A stretch of 53,692 bases of DNA from an uncultured bacterium (GTDB taxonomy: Bacteria > Pseudomonadota > Gammaproteobacteria > Burkholderiales > Burkholderiaceae_E), in the NCBI GenBank assembly GCA_903907905.1, contig CAIVPX010000001.1, positions 1 through 53,692 on the forward strand, read 5' to 3'. The stretch's first letter is position 1. Each line of letters starts with the position of its first letter. A model generated the notes under the pieces. It searched no databases, was not told the origin of the DNA, and saw only the letters and a list, made by a program, of their open reading frames with translations. Of the stretch, positions 36,187 through 44,881 are shown in pieces. The translations under genes and the position numbers were made by a program.

Positions 36187-37611
36187 ATGTCGGAACAGTC
36201 AGTAATGATCGTGTGGCTCGATGCTTTCGAGCGTCTCGGCGAAATCGAATTGGCACGCCTGGCCGAAGCCGGCCTGCGAGCGGTCCCGGCGAGATCGATC
36301 GCCGATATCGAATCGCTGGCCGGGTCTGCGGAGCGCGTGGTTGTTCGCGTTGCAGAAGATGCCCAGATCGTGGCAGAGGTGCGAAAACGCCTCGAATCGC
36401 TTGATCCGCGCCCTCAGCTCGTGGCGCGGGTAGACCGCGACCGTTTCGAGTTGGCGGTGCAGGCGACCCGTATGGGGGCAGACCACGTGATCGCGGCCGA
36501 TGATTTCTCGATGGCCGGGTGGCGGCAGAGCACGCGTCCGCAGCAGACCGCCGTGACCGAGCGCGCGCCGCGAGCATTCGTATTTGTCGATCCGGTGAGC
36601 CAGAAGCTGCTGGCCCTGGCCCAGCGGGTGGCGAAGGCCGAGATTGGCGTGCTGGTGGGGGGCCCGACTGGCGCCGGCAAGGAGGTGCTTGCGCGGGTCC
36701 TGCATGAGGCATCGCCTCGGGCACGCGGCCCGTTCGTGGCGCTCAACTGCGCGGCCATGCCGGAGTCGCTCATCGAGGGGATGCTGTTCGGTCATGAGAA
36801 GGGCGCGTTCACGGGTGCGACCCAGACCCGCACGGGCCTCTTCGAACAAGCTGGCGGTGGGACCGTCTTTCTCGACGAGATTGGCGAGATGCCCTACGCC
36901 CTGCAGTCGCGTCTGCTGCGGGTACTCCAGGAGCGCGAGCTCACCCGCTTGGGCAGCAACCAGGTGGTCAAGCTCGATTTCCGACTGATTGCGGCAACCA
37001 ACCGCGACCTCAAGGCGGCGATCGTGGCGCGAGAGTTTCGGGAGGATCTCTACTTTCGGATCAGCGCCTTCAGATTGACGATCCCGGCGCTACGCGATCG
37101 TCCGGGCGACATTCTCCCGCTCGCCGCGCAGTTTCTGGTTCGTCACTCGCGCGAATTGAAAGCCCCGGTGATCAGCCCCGAGGCGGGGGATGCGCTGCTT
37201 GCGTATGCCTGGCCCGGTAATGTCAGGGAGCTTGAAAATGTGATGCAGCGGTCGCTGGTCCTGTGTGGCGGCGATCGGGTGGAGATCGATCATCTGGTCT
37301 TCGATGACATGGACGACTACGTTGTGGCAACGCACGACCACGGGCGGGAACTGCCCCAGCACGCGGTGCCCGCTGCGCTTCGGGCCAGCGACTCGAACGA
37401 AGAGATGGGGCGGGCGGACGCGCTCGAGTCGACCGTTCGCGCCAGCGAATACCAGGCCATCATGACCGCGATTCGGGGCACGACCAATCGCAACGAGGCG
37501 GCAGCGCGCTTGGGAATCAGCCCACGCACCCTGCGCTACAAACTGGCACGTCTGCGCGATCCGGTCTCGGGCCAGACGCTTTGCACACTGGATGAGGGGG
37601 TTGCGTCATGA
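36187..37611 (+). CDS. Sigma-54-dependent flagellar activator (FlrC/FleR-like)
   Basis: The protein has 474 residues from ATG 36187, which has GGGTGA upstream; ATG 36172 is possible but lacks a good site. The N-terminal about 125 residues look like a degenerate receiver: the usual acidic pair and phospho-Asp are not found (it begins [20 protein letters not shown]). The AAA+ domain has Walker [10 protein letters not shown] (about 158-166), the sigma-54 contact loop GAFTGA (206-211), Walker [12 protein letters not shown] and [11 protein letters not shown]. The C-terminal Fis-type HTH reads [20 protein letters not shown]. It overlaps fliE by ATGA, which points to class III flagellar control. No partner kinase gene is adjacent. 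Confidence 0.88.
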   Translation: MSEQSVMIVWLDAFERLGEIELARLAEAGLRAVPARSIADIESLAGSAERVVVRVAEDAQIVAEVRKRLESLDPRPQLVARVDRDRFELAVQATRMGADHVIAADDFSMAGWRQSTRPQQTAVTERAPRAFVFVDPVSQKLLALAQRVAKAEIGVLVGGPTGAGKEVLARVLHEASPRARGPFVALNCAAMPESLIEGMLFGHEKGAFTGATQTRTGLFEQAGGGTVFLDEIGEMPYALQSRLLRVLQERELTRLGSNQVVKLDFRLIAATNRDLKAAIVAREFREDLYFRISAFRLTIPALRDRPGDILPLAAQFLVRHSRELKAPVISPEAGDALLAYAWPGNVRELENVMQRSLVLCGGDRVEIDHLVFDDMDDYVVATHDHGRELPQHAVPAALRASDSNEEMGRADALESTVRASEYQAIMTAIRGTTNRNEAAARLGISPRTLRYKLARLRDPVSGQTLCTLDEGVAS

Positions 37612-37955
37612 TTGAGCGAACGAACGCGGCCAACATCGAGTCGATGCTGAGCCAGATTCGAAAATATCAGGCGCAGATTGGCGGGACCTCCGACACAGCC
37701 AATACGATTGCGGGTGGGCTCAATCAGGTTGAGAAGCCCGGGTTCGGGCAGGCGGTCAAGGATGCACTCGACGCCGTCAACCAGACTCAGGTCAACGCAA
37801 GCGGCAAAGCGGAAGCTTATGAGCGAGGTGCCGAGATTCCTCTGGCGGAGGTGGTCGTCGGAATGCAGAAGGCCTCGCTTGCCTTCGAGGCGACCTTGCA
37901 GGTGAGAAACAAGGTCCTCAAGGCGTATGAGGATATTCTGAACATGCCGCTCTGA
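37608..37955 (+). CDS. fliE: Flagellar MS ring-rod junction protein FliE
   Basis: The protein has 115 residues, a normal length. The conserved C-terminal half includes PGFGQAVKDALDAVNQTQ, EIPLAEVVVGMQKASLAFEA and LQVRNKVLKAYEDILNMPL. It joins the MS ring to the rod and is exported early. It is coupled to the upstream activator by a 4-bp overlap, and fliF follows after 29 bp. Confidence 0.95.
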   Translation: MIERTNAANIESMLSQIRKYQAQIGGTSDTANTIAGGLNQVEKPGFGQAVKDALDAVNQTQVNASGKAEAYERGAEIPLAEVVVGMQKASLAFEATLQVRNKVLKAYEDILNMPL

Positions 37956-37984
37956 CGCGCTGACACTATTCTGCGAGCTGACTT

Positions 37985-39889
37985 ATGGCCACCACGACCG
38001 CATCGAGCCCGGCACCTAGCCGCCCTGGCGATTCGCCCCCAGCTTCTGGCGAGGGGGCCCTTGCCGTTTCACGCGCAGGTGTGGCGTCAGCGCCCGCTTC
38101 GCCGTCCGGTTCAGTACTGGGAAAGCTGCCGACGATGTTGCCGATGGGGGCGTTCAACGGCATGCAGGATCTTTTCAAGCAGCCTGCGGTCAAACGCAGC
38201 ATGCCCGCGATCATCGCCTTGCTAACCTTGATGATCTTCGGCGCCATCTACCTTTGGATGCAGGCGCCGCCCTGGCGAAATATCCTGCCTGGTATCGGCG
38301 AGGCCGACAGGCAGGCGGCGCTCGAGGTTCTCAAGACTGGGCGCTTCGATGCCAAGGTTGATCCGGAAACGGGCAATCTTCAGGTTCCCGCGGCGCGTTA
38401 TCACGAGGCGCGGATGCTGCTGGCGTCTCAGGGTTTGCCGAAGGGCGCAGTGGCGGGTGGGATCGACTCGCTCAAAGACCAGTCGGCGATGACGACAAGC
38501 CAGTTCATGGAGCAGGTCCGGTACAACTCGGCGATCGAGCAGGAGCTCGCGCGAAGCGTGATGACCATATCCACGATTCGCACAGCACGGGTTCACCTGG
38601 CTATGCCGCGGCAAAGCCCCTTCATTCGCGAGCGAATCGCACCGAAAGCTTCGGTCGTGGTCACGCCGCATCAGGGCAGGATGGTATCGCCCGCACAAGT
38701 GAAGGCAATCACGCAACTGATCTCATCGAGCGTGCCCTATCTGCCTGCGGAAAATGTTTCGGTGGTTGATGACGATGGCAACCTGCTTAGCGACGCACCG
38801 AGTGAGGTGGCCATGGGGCTGACCAGCGCTCAACTGCAACACAAGCGGCAGGTGGAGCGCGAACTGCGGACCCGGGTGATGCAGATTCTTTCGCCAGTGG
38901 TGGGCGAGCAGAACCTGCGGGCCCAGGTTGATATTCGAATGGACTTTACCCAGCAGGAGATGACCTACGAGGATTTTGACGCGCGCCGCGAGGGTCCCAA
39001 GACGAGGTCCGAGACGCTGGCCGAGGATCGGAGTTCACGGCCCGACGCTCAGGGGATTCCAGGTTCGTTGTCAAATCAGCCTCCGCCCGACGCACGTTTC
39101 AATCAGAATGCGGCGGCAACCAATGAGCCCAATGCGATGGGTGGGTCTCTGAGCAAGCGCAGCACGCGCAATTTCGAGCTCGACCGAGCGGTCCGCCACA
39201 TCAAGAACCCCACCGGGACCATTCAACGGGTCTCGGTGGCGGTGGTCATTCACGATCCATCTCCCGCGGACGGCTCCGCTCAGACCGACAAGACGGGACG
39301 TTTTTCGCAGGGCGAGCTTGATCGCTTGACCGAACTGGTGCGTGGCGCCATCGGTTTCGATACCGCGCGCGGCGATGTGGTGACGCTGGTGCCGGCGAAG
39401 TTTGAGCCGGTGGCTGCTGCGGGTCCCCCAGTGGCCTGGTACGAAAGCGAAAATCTGATCGGAGCGATCAAGAGTGGCCTGGCTGCGCTGGTATTCGTCA
39501 TGATTCTTCTGTTCATCGTACGCCCGGTGATGCGAGCATTCCTGCCTCAGCCGGTCCCGGTTCAAGACACCAAGGAGATCGCGCTGCTGGCGGCAGCCGA
39601 GGCGACGGCTGCGGCCGAGGCCAAGGCTGCGGAGGAGGCTGCTGCGGCGGCGGAAGCCGCTGCGGTGGCTGCGGCGGCGGCCGAGGAAGAGGCTGGCATG
39701 GTCGAGATCAGCGAGGGCGAGACACTCGAGGAGGTCAAGGCGCGGCTCAAGCCCAAGAAGCCGGCGATCTCCGTTGAGATGCTGGACACCGCGAACTCAT
39801 ACGATGACAAGGTGGCCCTCATCCGGATGCTGGTTTCGGACAACTCCGGGCGTGTGGCGAGCGTGTTCAAGAATATGATCAAGCAGTGA
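37985..39889 (+). CDS. fliF: Flagellar MS-ring protein FliF
   Basis: The protein has 634 residues, longer than the usual about 550. A Pro/Ala/Ser-rich cytoplasmic N-terminus of about 70 residues precedes the first membrane helix (about 75-93, IIALLTLMIFGAIYLWM). The periplasmic ring-building part has FDAKVDPETGNLQVPAARYH, EQELARSVMTISTIRTARVH and LRAQVDIRMDFTQQEM. A second helix lies at about 497-517. The C-terminal cytoplasmic tail carries an Ala/Glu-rich insert (about 530-575) and ends with the FliG-binding segment DNSGRVASVFKNMIKQ. Both low-complexity segments are unusual. Confidence 0.95.
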   Translation: MATTTASSPAPSRPGDSPPASGEGALAVSRAGVASAPASPSGSVLGKLPTMLPMGAFNGMQDLFKQPAVKRSMPAIIALLTLMIFGAIYLWMQAPPWRNILPGIGEADRQAALEVLKTGRFDAKVDPETGNLQVPAARYHEARMLLASQGLPKGAVAGGIDSLKDQSAMTTSQFMEQVRYNSAIEQELARSVMTISTIRTARVHLAMPRQSPFIRERIAPKASVVVTPHQGRMVSPAQVKAITQLISSSVPYLPAENVSVVDDDGNLLSDAPSEVAMGLTSAQLQHKRQVERELRTRVMQILSPVVGEQNLRAQVDIRMDFTQQEMTYEDFDARREGPKTRSETLAEDRSSRPDAQGIPGSLSNQPPPDARFNQNAAATNEPNAMGGSLSKRSTRNFELDRAVRHIKNPTGTIQRVSVAVVIHDPSPADGSAQTDKTGRFSQGELDRLTELVRGAIGFDTARGDVVTLVPAKFEPVAAAGPPVAWYESENLIGAIKSGLAALVFVMILLFIVRPVMRAFLPQPVPVQDTKEIALLAAAEATAAAEAKAAEEAAAAAEAAAVAAAAAEEEAGMVEISEGETLEEVKARLKPKKPAISVEMLDTANSYDDKVALIRMLVSDNSGRVASVFKNMIKQ

Positions 39890-39922
39890 TCTCTCGAGCG
39901 ACGAACGGGCAGGTGAGACGAC

Positions 39923-41125
39923 ATGGCTGACGACAAGGCAAAAGGCGGCAAACCGGCGGATAAGCCGGCAGCGAAAGACGCGAAGAAGGACGGCAAAAAG
40001 GAAGCTCCCGCGGCTGCCAAGGAACCGGCCTCAGAGGCCAAGGCTACTTCCACCGAAGTGGCTAAGCCAGCAGTGCCTGCCGGCCCCCCGCCTGTCGACC
40101 CCGCTGTGATGGAGCGGGCGAAGGCTGAAGCGGAGGCGCTGAGCAATACCGAGCGGGCGGCCGTGCTGATGCTGCTGCTAGGTGAAGACCAAGCGGCCAG
40201 CATCATCAAGTACCTGAACCCGAAGGAGGTCCAGGCGCTCGGGTCGGCCATGGTAGCGGTGGTCGAGTTGTCCCAAGAGGCGGTCGGTCTCGTGCTCGAC
40301 GATTTTCTGGCAACGATCAGGCGTCAGACGAGCCTGGGCCTTGGCTCAACCGATTACGTCGAAAATGTTTTGAAGCGGGCCCTGGGGGAAGACAAAGCGG
40401 CCTCGGTCTTGGGTCGCATCATGCCTGGGTCGGGCAGCCGTGGGCTGGAAATCCTGCGTTGGATGGACGCACGCTCAATCGCTGAAATGATCCGGCAGGA
40501 GCACCCTCAGGTGGTTGCCATCATTTTGTCGGTACTCGAGTATGACGTGGCGGCCGACGTGCTGGGGTTTCTGCCCGCAGATTCTCGATCGGAGATCATG
40601 CAGCGAATCGGTGCGCTCGAAACCGTGCAGCCGGCTGCGATGCAGGAACTCGAGCAGATCATGAAGACTCAGTTTTCCAATAATTCGACGGCGAAGTCGT
40701 CGAGTCTGGGCGGGGTCAAGACCGCGGCGAAGATCATGAACTTCACCAAGGTCGACGTCGAGTCCAAGCTCATGAGCGGCTTGGTGGAGCTTGATCCGGA
40801 TATCGCCCAGCGAATCCAGGACAACATGTTCACCTTCGACAATCTCATCAATGTCGACAACCGAAGTATCCAGACACTGATGCGCAACCTTGAGCCCGAT
40901 CTGCTCATGACGGCGCTGAAGGGGGCCGACGAGGCTGTCAAGCAAAAGTTCTTCGACAATATGTCTTCTCGGGCCCGAGTCATGTTCATCGATGACATGG
41001 AGGCTAAAGGCCCCTTGCGCATCACGGATGTGGAGGATGCTCAAAAGTCGGCGATGCGTATTGCGCGCAAGCTGGCCGATGCCGGCGAACTGGTGCTGGC
41101 AGGTCGCGGCGATGACTTCGTCTGA
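39923..41125 (+). CDS. fliG: Flagellar motor switch protein FliG
   Basis: The protein has 400 residues against about 330 in the family. The excess is a Lys/Ala/Pro-rich N-terminal extension of about 70 residues (MADDKAKGGKPADKPAAKDA and onward). The core starts near LSNTERAAVLMLLLGEDQA. EHPQVVAIILSVL and LGGVKTAAKIMN mark the middle domain; the C-terminal torque helix region reads MFTFDNLINVDNRSIQTLMR with charged LKGADEAVKQKFFDNMSSRA. It forms the rotor ring on FliF and meets the stator. It sits in the fliEFGHIJ order. Confidence 0.96.
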   Translation: MADDKAKGGKPADKPAAKDAKKDGKKEAPAAAKEPASEAKATSTEVAKPAVPAGPPPVDPAVMERAKAEAEALSNTERAAVLMLLLGEDQAASIIKYLNPKEVQALGSAMVAVVELSQEAVGLVLDDFLATIRRQTSLGLGSTDYVENVLKRALGEDKAASVLGRIMPGSGSRGLEILRWMDARSIAEMIRQEHPQVVAIILSVLEYDVAADVLGFLPADSRSEIMQRIGALETVQPAAMQELEQIMKTQFSNNSTAKSSSLGGVKTAAKIMNFTKVDVESKLMSGLVELDPDIAQRIQDNMFTFDNLINVDNRSIQTLMRNLEPDLLMTALKGADEAVKQKFFDNMSSRARVMFIDDMEAKGPLRITDVEDAQKSAMRIARKLADAGELVLAGRGDDFV

Positions 41126-41145
41126 CCGCCGTAAGAGAGCCCGCC

Positions 41146-42330
41146 ATGAGCCCAACTGATTTCAGACCCCTCACCAGTCGACGCCGCTCGAGCCTGATCG
41201 AGCAGTGGTCAGCCGATGTCCACCCGGCCTCGCAGGCGACCGGGGTCGGCCTCGATCTGGACGCCCCCCTCCTTGAAGATGCGGGCGGTCGGGGCCCGGG
41301 CTCTTCCGCGCTTGCCGCGATTTTCGAGGAATTGCCCATTGAGTGGGTCACGGGGGAACCGGCAGTCGAGAGCCGGCGCTTCGAGGTGGGCGACGGTCTT
41401 GAAATTCTTTCCCAGGAGCCGCTCAAATCACTGGATGAAGCGGCCACAGCCGGGCCGACGGGTGTCTCAGTGTCTGAAATGGGTGCCCCGCTTGCTGGAG
41501 ACCTGGCACGCTCCGAGGAAATCATCGGGTTCGTCGGGCGTGATGCTGAGTCGGGCAGCGATGAAGTCGAATCGGTGACGCACGAGCAGCAGCAAGCCGG
41601 CTATTCAACCGGTGATGTGGGCCCGGAGCAGAGCGAACAGGCCGATCAGGGTGATTCAGATTCAGCGCTCGAGTCGGATTTCGGGCGCCATGCTGATTCG
41701 CTTGAAAATGACCTCGTACCGCCCCCCGCGCCCGAGCCGGTGCAAATCGGGATCGCCGAGGCGGAGCACCTGGCAGCAGTCGAGGCGGCTCGGGCCGCAG
41801 GGCGAGAAGAGGGAATCGCCGAGGCGCGCAAAAAGCTCGAGGCTGAGGTCGTTGCCCAGCAGAAGGCCCTGGCCGATATGATCGAATCGATCCAGGTCGC
41901 TGCCTCCGACTCGCAACGACTGTTCGAACCGCTCAAGCGGCTTTCCATGCATTTGGCGCAGCAACTTGTCCGGGGAGAGCTCAGCCTCTCAGGCGAGTCG
42001 ATCAACCGCCTGGTGGACCAGTGTCTGCTGGAGATCGACCAGCGCGCGAGCCGGGAGGTGACGCTTGCGCTTCATCCGGATGATGCTGAGCGGTGGCGCC
42101 GTCGTGCGCCGGTCGCACTCGAATCGGTCACGCTGCGGCCCGACCCGGCCCTTTCGATTGGCAGTGTGCGGGTATCGTCGGGAGAAAGCGTCATCGAAGA
42201 TTTGATCGAACATCGTCTTCAACACCTCGCGAATCGACTTCTTGGCGATGGGGGGGCAAGAGGCCTGCCGCGGATGACACCGCTGCATCTTCAAATCGGC
42301 GCTGACGAGGATATTTCCGATGCCGGCTGA
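41146..42330 (+). CDS. fliH: Flagellar export ATPase regulator FliH, N-terminally extended
   Basis: The protein has 394 residues, much longer than the usual 230-250. Residues about 1-190 are acidic and low in hydrophobics (for example SGSDEVESVTHEQQQAGYST) and match nothing I know. The conserved part begins around PVQIGIAEAEHLAAVEAARA and contains AAGREEGIAEARKKLEAEV. Its C-terminal domain includes REVTLALHPDDAERWRR and SIGSVRVSSGESVIEDLIEH. It binds FliI and links it to the export gate. It overlaps fliI by 11 bp. Confidence 0.88.
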   Translation: MSPTDFRPLTSRRRSSLIEQWSADVHPASQATGVGLDLDAPLLEDAGGRGPGSSALAAIFEELPIEWVTGEPAVESRRFEVGDGLEILSQEPLKSLDEAATAGPTGVSVSEMGAPLAGDLARSEEIIGFVGRDAESGSDEVESVTHEQQQAGYSTGDVGPEQSEQADQGDSDSALESDFGRHADSLENDLVPPPAPEPVQIGIAEAEHLAAVEAARAAGREEGIAEARKKLEAEVVAQQKALADMIESIQVAASDSQRLFEPLKRLSMHLAQQLVRGELSLSGESINRLVDQCLLEIDQRASREVTLALHPDDAERWRRRAPVALESVTLRPDPALSIGSVRVSSGESVIEDLIEHRLQHLANRLLGDGGARGLPRMTPLHLQIGADEDISDAG

Positions 42331-43645
42331 GTTCGGTGCTGAGGTTGACCGGACGATTGGCGGGCTTCAGAGCCCCCCGGTCCAGCGCCGGGGCACGCTC
42401 GCGCGCGTGGTCGGGCTGACACTGGAGGCGCGGGGCATCATGGCGCCGGTGGGTTCGCAGTGCATCGTCGAAGGGACAGGGGGGAGGCAGATTGAAGCCG
42501 AGGTGGTGGGCTTTCACGATGACACCCTCTACCTGATGCCCTTTCACGATGCTGCAGGGGTAGCCCCCGGCGCCGCAGTGCGCTTGGCTGGAAACGCGTC
42601 AACCGTCATGCTGGGTGATGCCTTGCTGGGACGTGTGGTGGATGGTCTGTGCCGTCCTCTCGATGGCAAGCCTGCACCCGACTGCCGAGACGCCGTGGGG
42701 CTGCAGGGCATGCCGCTCAATCCAATGGAGCGCGGCCCGATACGGGATGTCATCGATTCGGGTGTGCGTGCCGTCAATGGCCTGCTGACCATGGGGCGTG
42801 GCCAGCGAATTGGCTTGATCGCTGGGTCGGGTGTCGGCAAGAGCGTGCTGCTGGGCATGATGACTCGCTTTACCAATGCCGATGTGGTCGTGATCGGACT
42901 GATCGGCGAGCGTGGGCGTGAGGTGCAGGAATTCATCACGGAGTCGCTTGGCGAAGAAGGGTTGGCGCGCTCGGTGGTGGTGGCGGCGCCTGCCAACGTG
43001 TCGGCAGTGCAGCGCCTGAAGGCGGCCCACCTGGCTCACGTCATTGCCGAATATCACCGCGATGCGGGCCGGCACGTCTTGTTGCTGCTCGACAGCCTGA
43101 CCCGGGTGGCGCACGCGCAGCGCGAAATTGGCCTGGCGATTGGTGAACCGCCGGCATCGAAAGGTTACCCGCCCTCGGTATTCAGTCTGCTCCCGAACCT
43201 GATTGAGCGAGCGGGTGTTGGTCGTGGCGGGCATGGTTCGATCACCGCCATTTACACGGTACTGGCCGAGGGCGACGATCGGGCCGATCCCATCGTCGAT
43301 ATCGCCAGGGCATCGCTCGACGGTCAGGTCATGCTGTCGCGGGCGCTGGCCGACGCGGCCCACTACCCGGCCATCGACCTGACAGGATCGGTGTCTCGGG
43401 TGGCTCAGAACCTGGTGCACCCTGAGCAGATGCGAATCGCCAATCGATTCAGACGCCTCTGGACGCTCTATCAGCAGAACGCCGATCTCATTCAGGTGGG
43501 GGCCTACGAGGCGGGCACCAACCCGGAACTGGATGAGGCGATTCGCATGCGCACTCAGCTGGAGCATTTCCTGAGGCAAGACATGAACGAGCGAGCGGAC
43601 TACGCCAGTACGCAGGCGGAATTGCTCAAAGTGATGGGTGTTTGA
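42320..43645 (+). CDS. fliI: Flagellum-specific ATPase FliI
   Basis: The protein has 441 residues, a standard length. Walker A reads GSGVGKSVLL (about 170), followed by DVVVIGLIGERGREVQEFI. The Walker B region is HVLLLLDSLTRVAHAQREIG, and LAIGEPPASKGYPPSVFSLL is the classic FliI/YscN signature. It powers and orders flagellar protein export with FliH and FliJ. It starts inside the end of fliH with a GAGG site. Confidence 0.96.
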   Translation: MPAEFGAEVDRTIGGLQSPPVQRRGTLARVVGLTLEARGIMAPVGSQCIVEGTGGRQIEAEVVGFHDDTLYLMPFHDAAGVAPGAAVRLAGNASTVMLGDALLGRVVDGLCRPLDGKPAPDCRDAVGLQGMPLNPMERGPIRDVIDSGVRAVNGLLTMGRGQRIGLIAGSGVGKSVLLGMMTRFTNADVVVIGLIGERGREVQEFITESLGEEGLARSVVVAAPANVSAVQRLKAAHLAHVIAEYHRDAGRHVLLLLDSLTRVAHAQREIGLAIGEPPASKGYPPSVFSLLPNLIERAGVGRGGHGSITAIYTVLAEGDDRADPIVDIARASLDGQVMLSRALADAAHYPAIDLTGSVSRVAQNLVHPEQMRIANRFRRLWTLYQQNADLIQVGAYEAGTNPELDEAIRMRTQLEHFLRQDMNERADYASTQAELLKVMGV

Positions 43646-44093
43646 GGTGGATCGCAAAAATTGCTGGGAAGTGCTCCATGGCAAGAGCGAACAAGCCGTT
43701 GAGTTGGCGAGGCAGGGATGCGCTCGTGCCGCTGCGCGCGTGGAGCAGTTGGAGGGGCAGATGCAGCGACTGCAGGCCCTTCAGGCTGACTATTCAGAGC
43801 GACTGAAGTCGGCGCAGGCGCTCGCTCAGGGAATGTCGCAGTCGGTGTCATACCGTAACTTTCTTGCCCAGATCGGCGGATTGATGGAGCGCACGCTGAT
43901 GGATTTGAGCAATGCCCGTGCAGTGTTGTCGGCGGCGCGCCGTGAGCTGGTTCGTGCCGAGCAGGAGCAGAGCAAGTACGAAGCTCTGATCGAGCGCGAA
44001 GATTTGCGGTCTAACCGCGAAGCGGACGAGCAGGAGAGGCGCGCGCTAGAGGAACTCGCGATTAATCGCTTTTTGCAGCGAAAGCGCGCATGA
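43638..44093 (+). CDS. fliJ: Flagellar export protein FliJ
   Basis: The protein has 151 residues and is almost entirely a helical coiled coil (ARVEQLEGQMQRLQALQADY, ARRELVRAEQEQSKYEALIE), as in FliJ. The start is GTG 43638, overlapping the end of fliI by 8 bp; GTG 43647 is an equal option. It is the last gene of the operon, ending convergently to fliS. Identification rests on coiled-coil nature, length and position more than on unique motifs. Confidence 0.85.
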   Translation: MFEVDRKNCWEVLHGKSEQAVELARQGCARAAARVEQLEGQMQRLQALQADYSERLKSAQALAQGMSQSVSYRNFLAQIGGLMERTLMDLSNARAVLSAARRELVRAEQEQSKYEALIEREDLRSNREADEQERRALEELAINRFLQRKRA

Positions 44094-44144
44094 CAGCGCT
44101 TGTCAGTATTTAGGGAAGCGCGGAGGGCGAGGAGCTAAGACAGG

Positions 44145-44171
44145 CGCGCGCCGGCGCAATGCCAGCGCGCG
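44145..44171. terminator. Hairpin between convergent fliJ and fliS
   Basis: CGCGCGCCGGC and GCCAGCGCGCG pair over 11 bp with a single C-A mismatch and a 5-nt loop. It lies between the two stop codons and could end both transcripts. There is no long T-tract on either side. Confidence 0.5.
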
Positions 44172-44184
44172 TTGAAGCGAGGGG

Positions 44185-44595
44185 TCAGGCGGCCATGCGA
44201 GAGACATCGACCGGGGGCTGAATCAGCGCCCAGGCGTCGCGAATCTCGCCCATCATGCCTTTGATTTCCGAGATGATGGCGGGATCGTTGGTCGCGTTGG
44301 CGTGGATGAGTCGGCGCGACACATAGCCATAGAGTTCGTCAAGGTTGGCTGCGAGTTCGCCACCTTTTTCGTGGTCCAGTGCCGACTGAAGGCCCAGTAC
44401 GATCCGGCTGGCGCGGGAGATGCTCTCCCACTTCGCCGTGATCTCGTTGCGCTTGATCTGGGCTTCGGCCATCACGAGGCTGTCGATCAGCGCATCGAAC
44501 ATCATGCTGATCAGGCCGACCCGGTCGGAGCCGGCTACGTCGGTTTCAACCTTAACCGCACCGTATTCACCGATTCCGCGCTTGCTCATCCTCAT
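44185..44595 (-). CDS. fliS: Flagellin chaperone FliS
   Basis: The protein has 136 residues and binds the C-terminal helices of unpolymerised flagellin. Motifs are YGAVKVETDVAG, VGLISMMFDALIDSLVMAEA, RASRIVLGLQSALDHEKGGE and NLDELYGYVSRRLIHANATN. ATG 44595 (after GGGAG) or ATG 44589 (after AGGA) may be used. A much longer in-frame extension is rejected because the sigma-28 promoter lies inside it. The gene stands alone, without fliD beside it. Confidence 0.92.
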   Translation of the reverse strand: MRMSKRGIGEYGAVKVETDVAGSDRVGLISMMFDALIDSLVMAEAQIKRNEITAKWESISRASRIVLGLQSALDHEKGGELAANLDELYGYVSRRLIHANATNDPAIISEIKGMMGEIRDAWALIQPPVDVSRMAA

Positions 44596-44632
44596 GTTCC
44601 TGACTCCCGCTGTGTTGACCGTTCCACCTGAG

Positions 44633-44659
44633 GTATCGGCGCCATGACGCCAGACTTGA
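44633..44659 (-). promoter_or_regulatory. Sigma-28 (FliA) promoter of fliS
   Basis: Read on the minus strand, TCAAGTCT (44659-44652), an 11-bp spacer and GCCGATAC (44640-44633) match the flagellar sigma-28 consensus almost fully. The expected transcript start is about 30 bp before the fliS ATG. Confidence 0.85.
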
Positions 44660-44881
44660 ATCACTGCCCTGGGTCGCCGGGGTAGGGTGCATGCTGCGTC
44701 CCTGAATTGGGATTCGGTCCGAACCGCCCAGGCTTGAGTCCGGGACTGGTGAATATTGATATTGCCGTAAGTCAAAGTTAAAGCCGGCTGTCGCCTTGTG
44801 GCCGCCAGTCGGGCGATCTGCCATTGCTTGAACATCGTGACAGCGGGTAAAGCTCCGGAATCAACAAAACAAGGACCCGCC

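Noticed and set aside
44690-44703. Weak sigma-54-like element on the minus strand upstream of fliS
   Set aside because: GG-N10-GC spacing is met but the -24 box matches poorly, and a near-perfect sigma-28 promoter lies closer to fliS.
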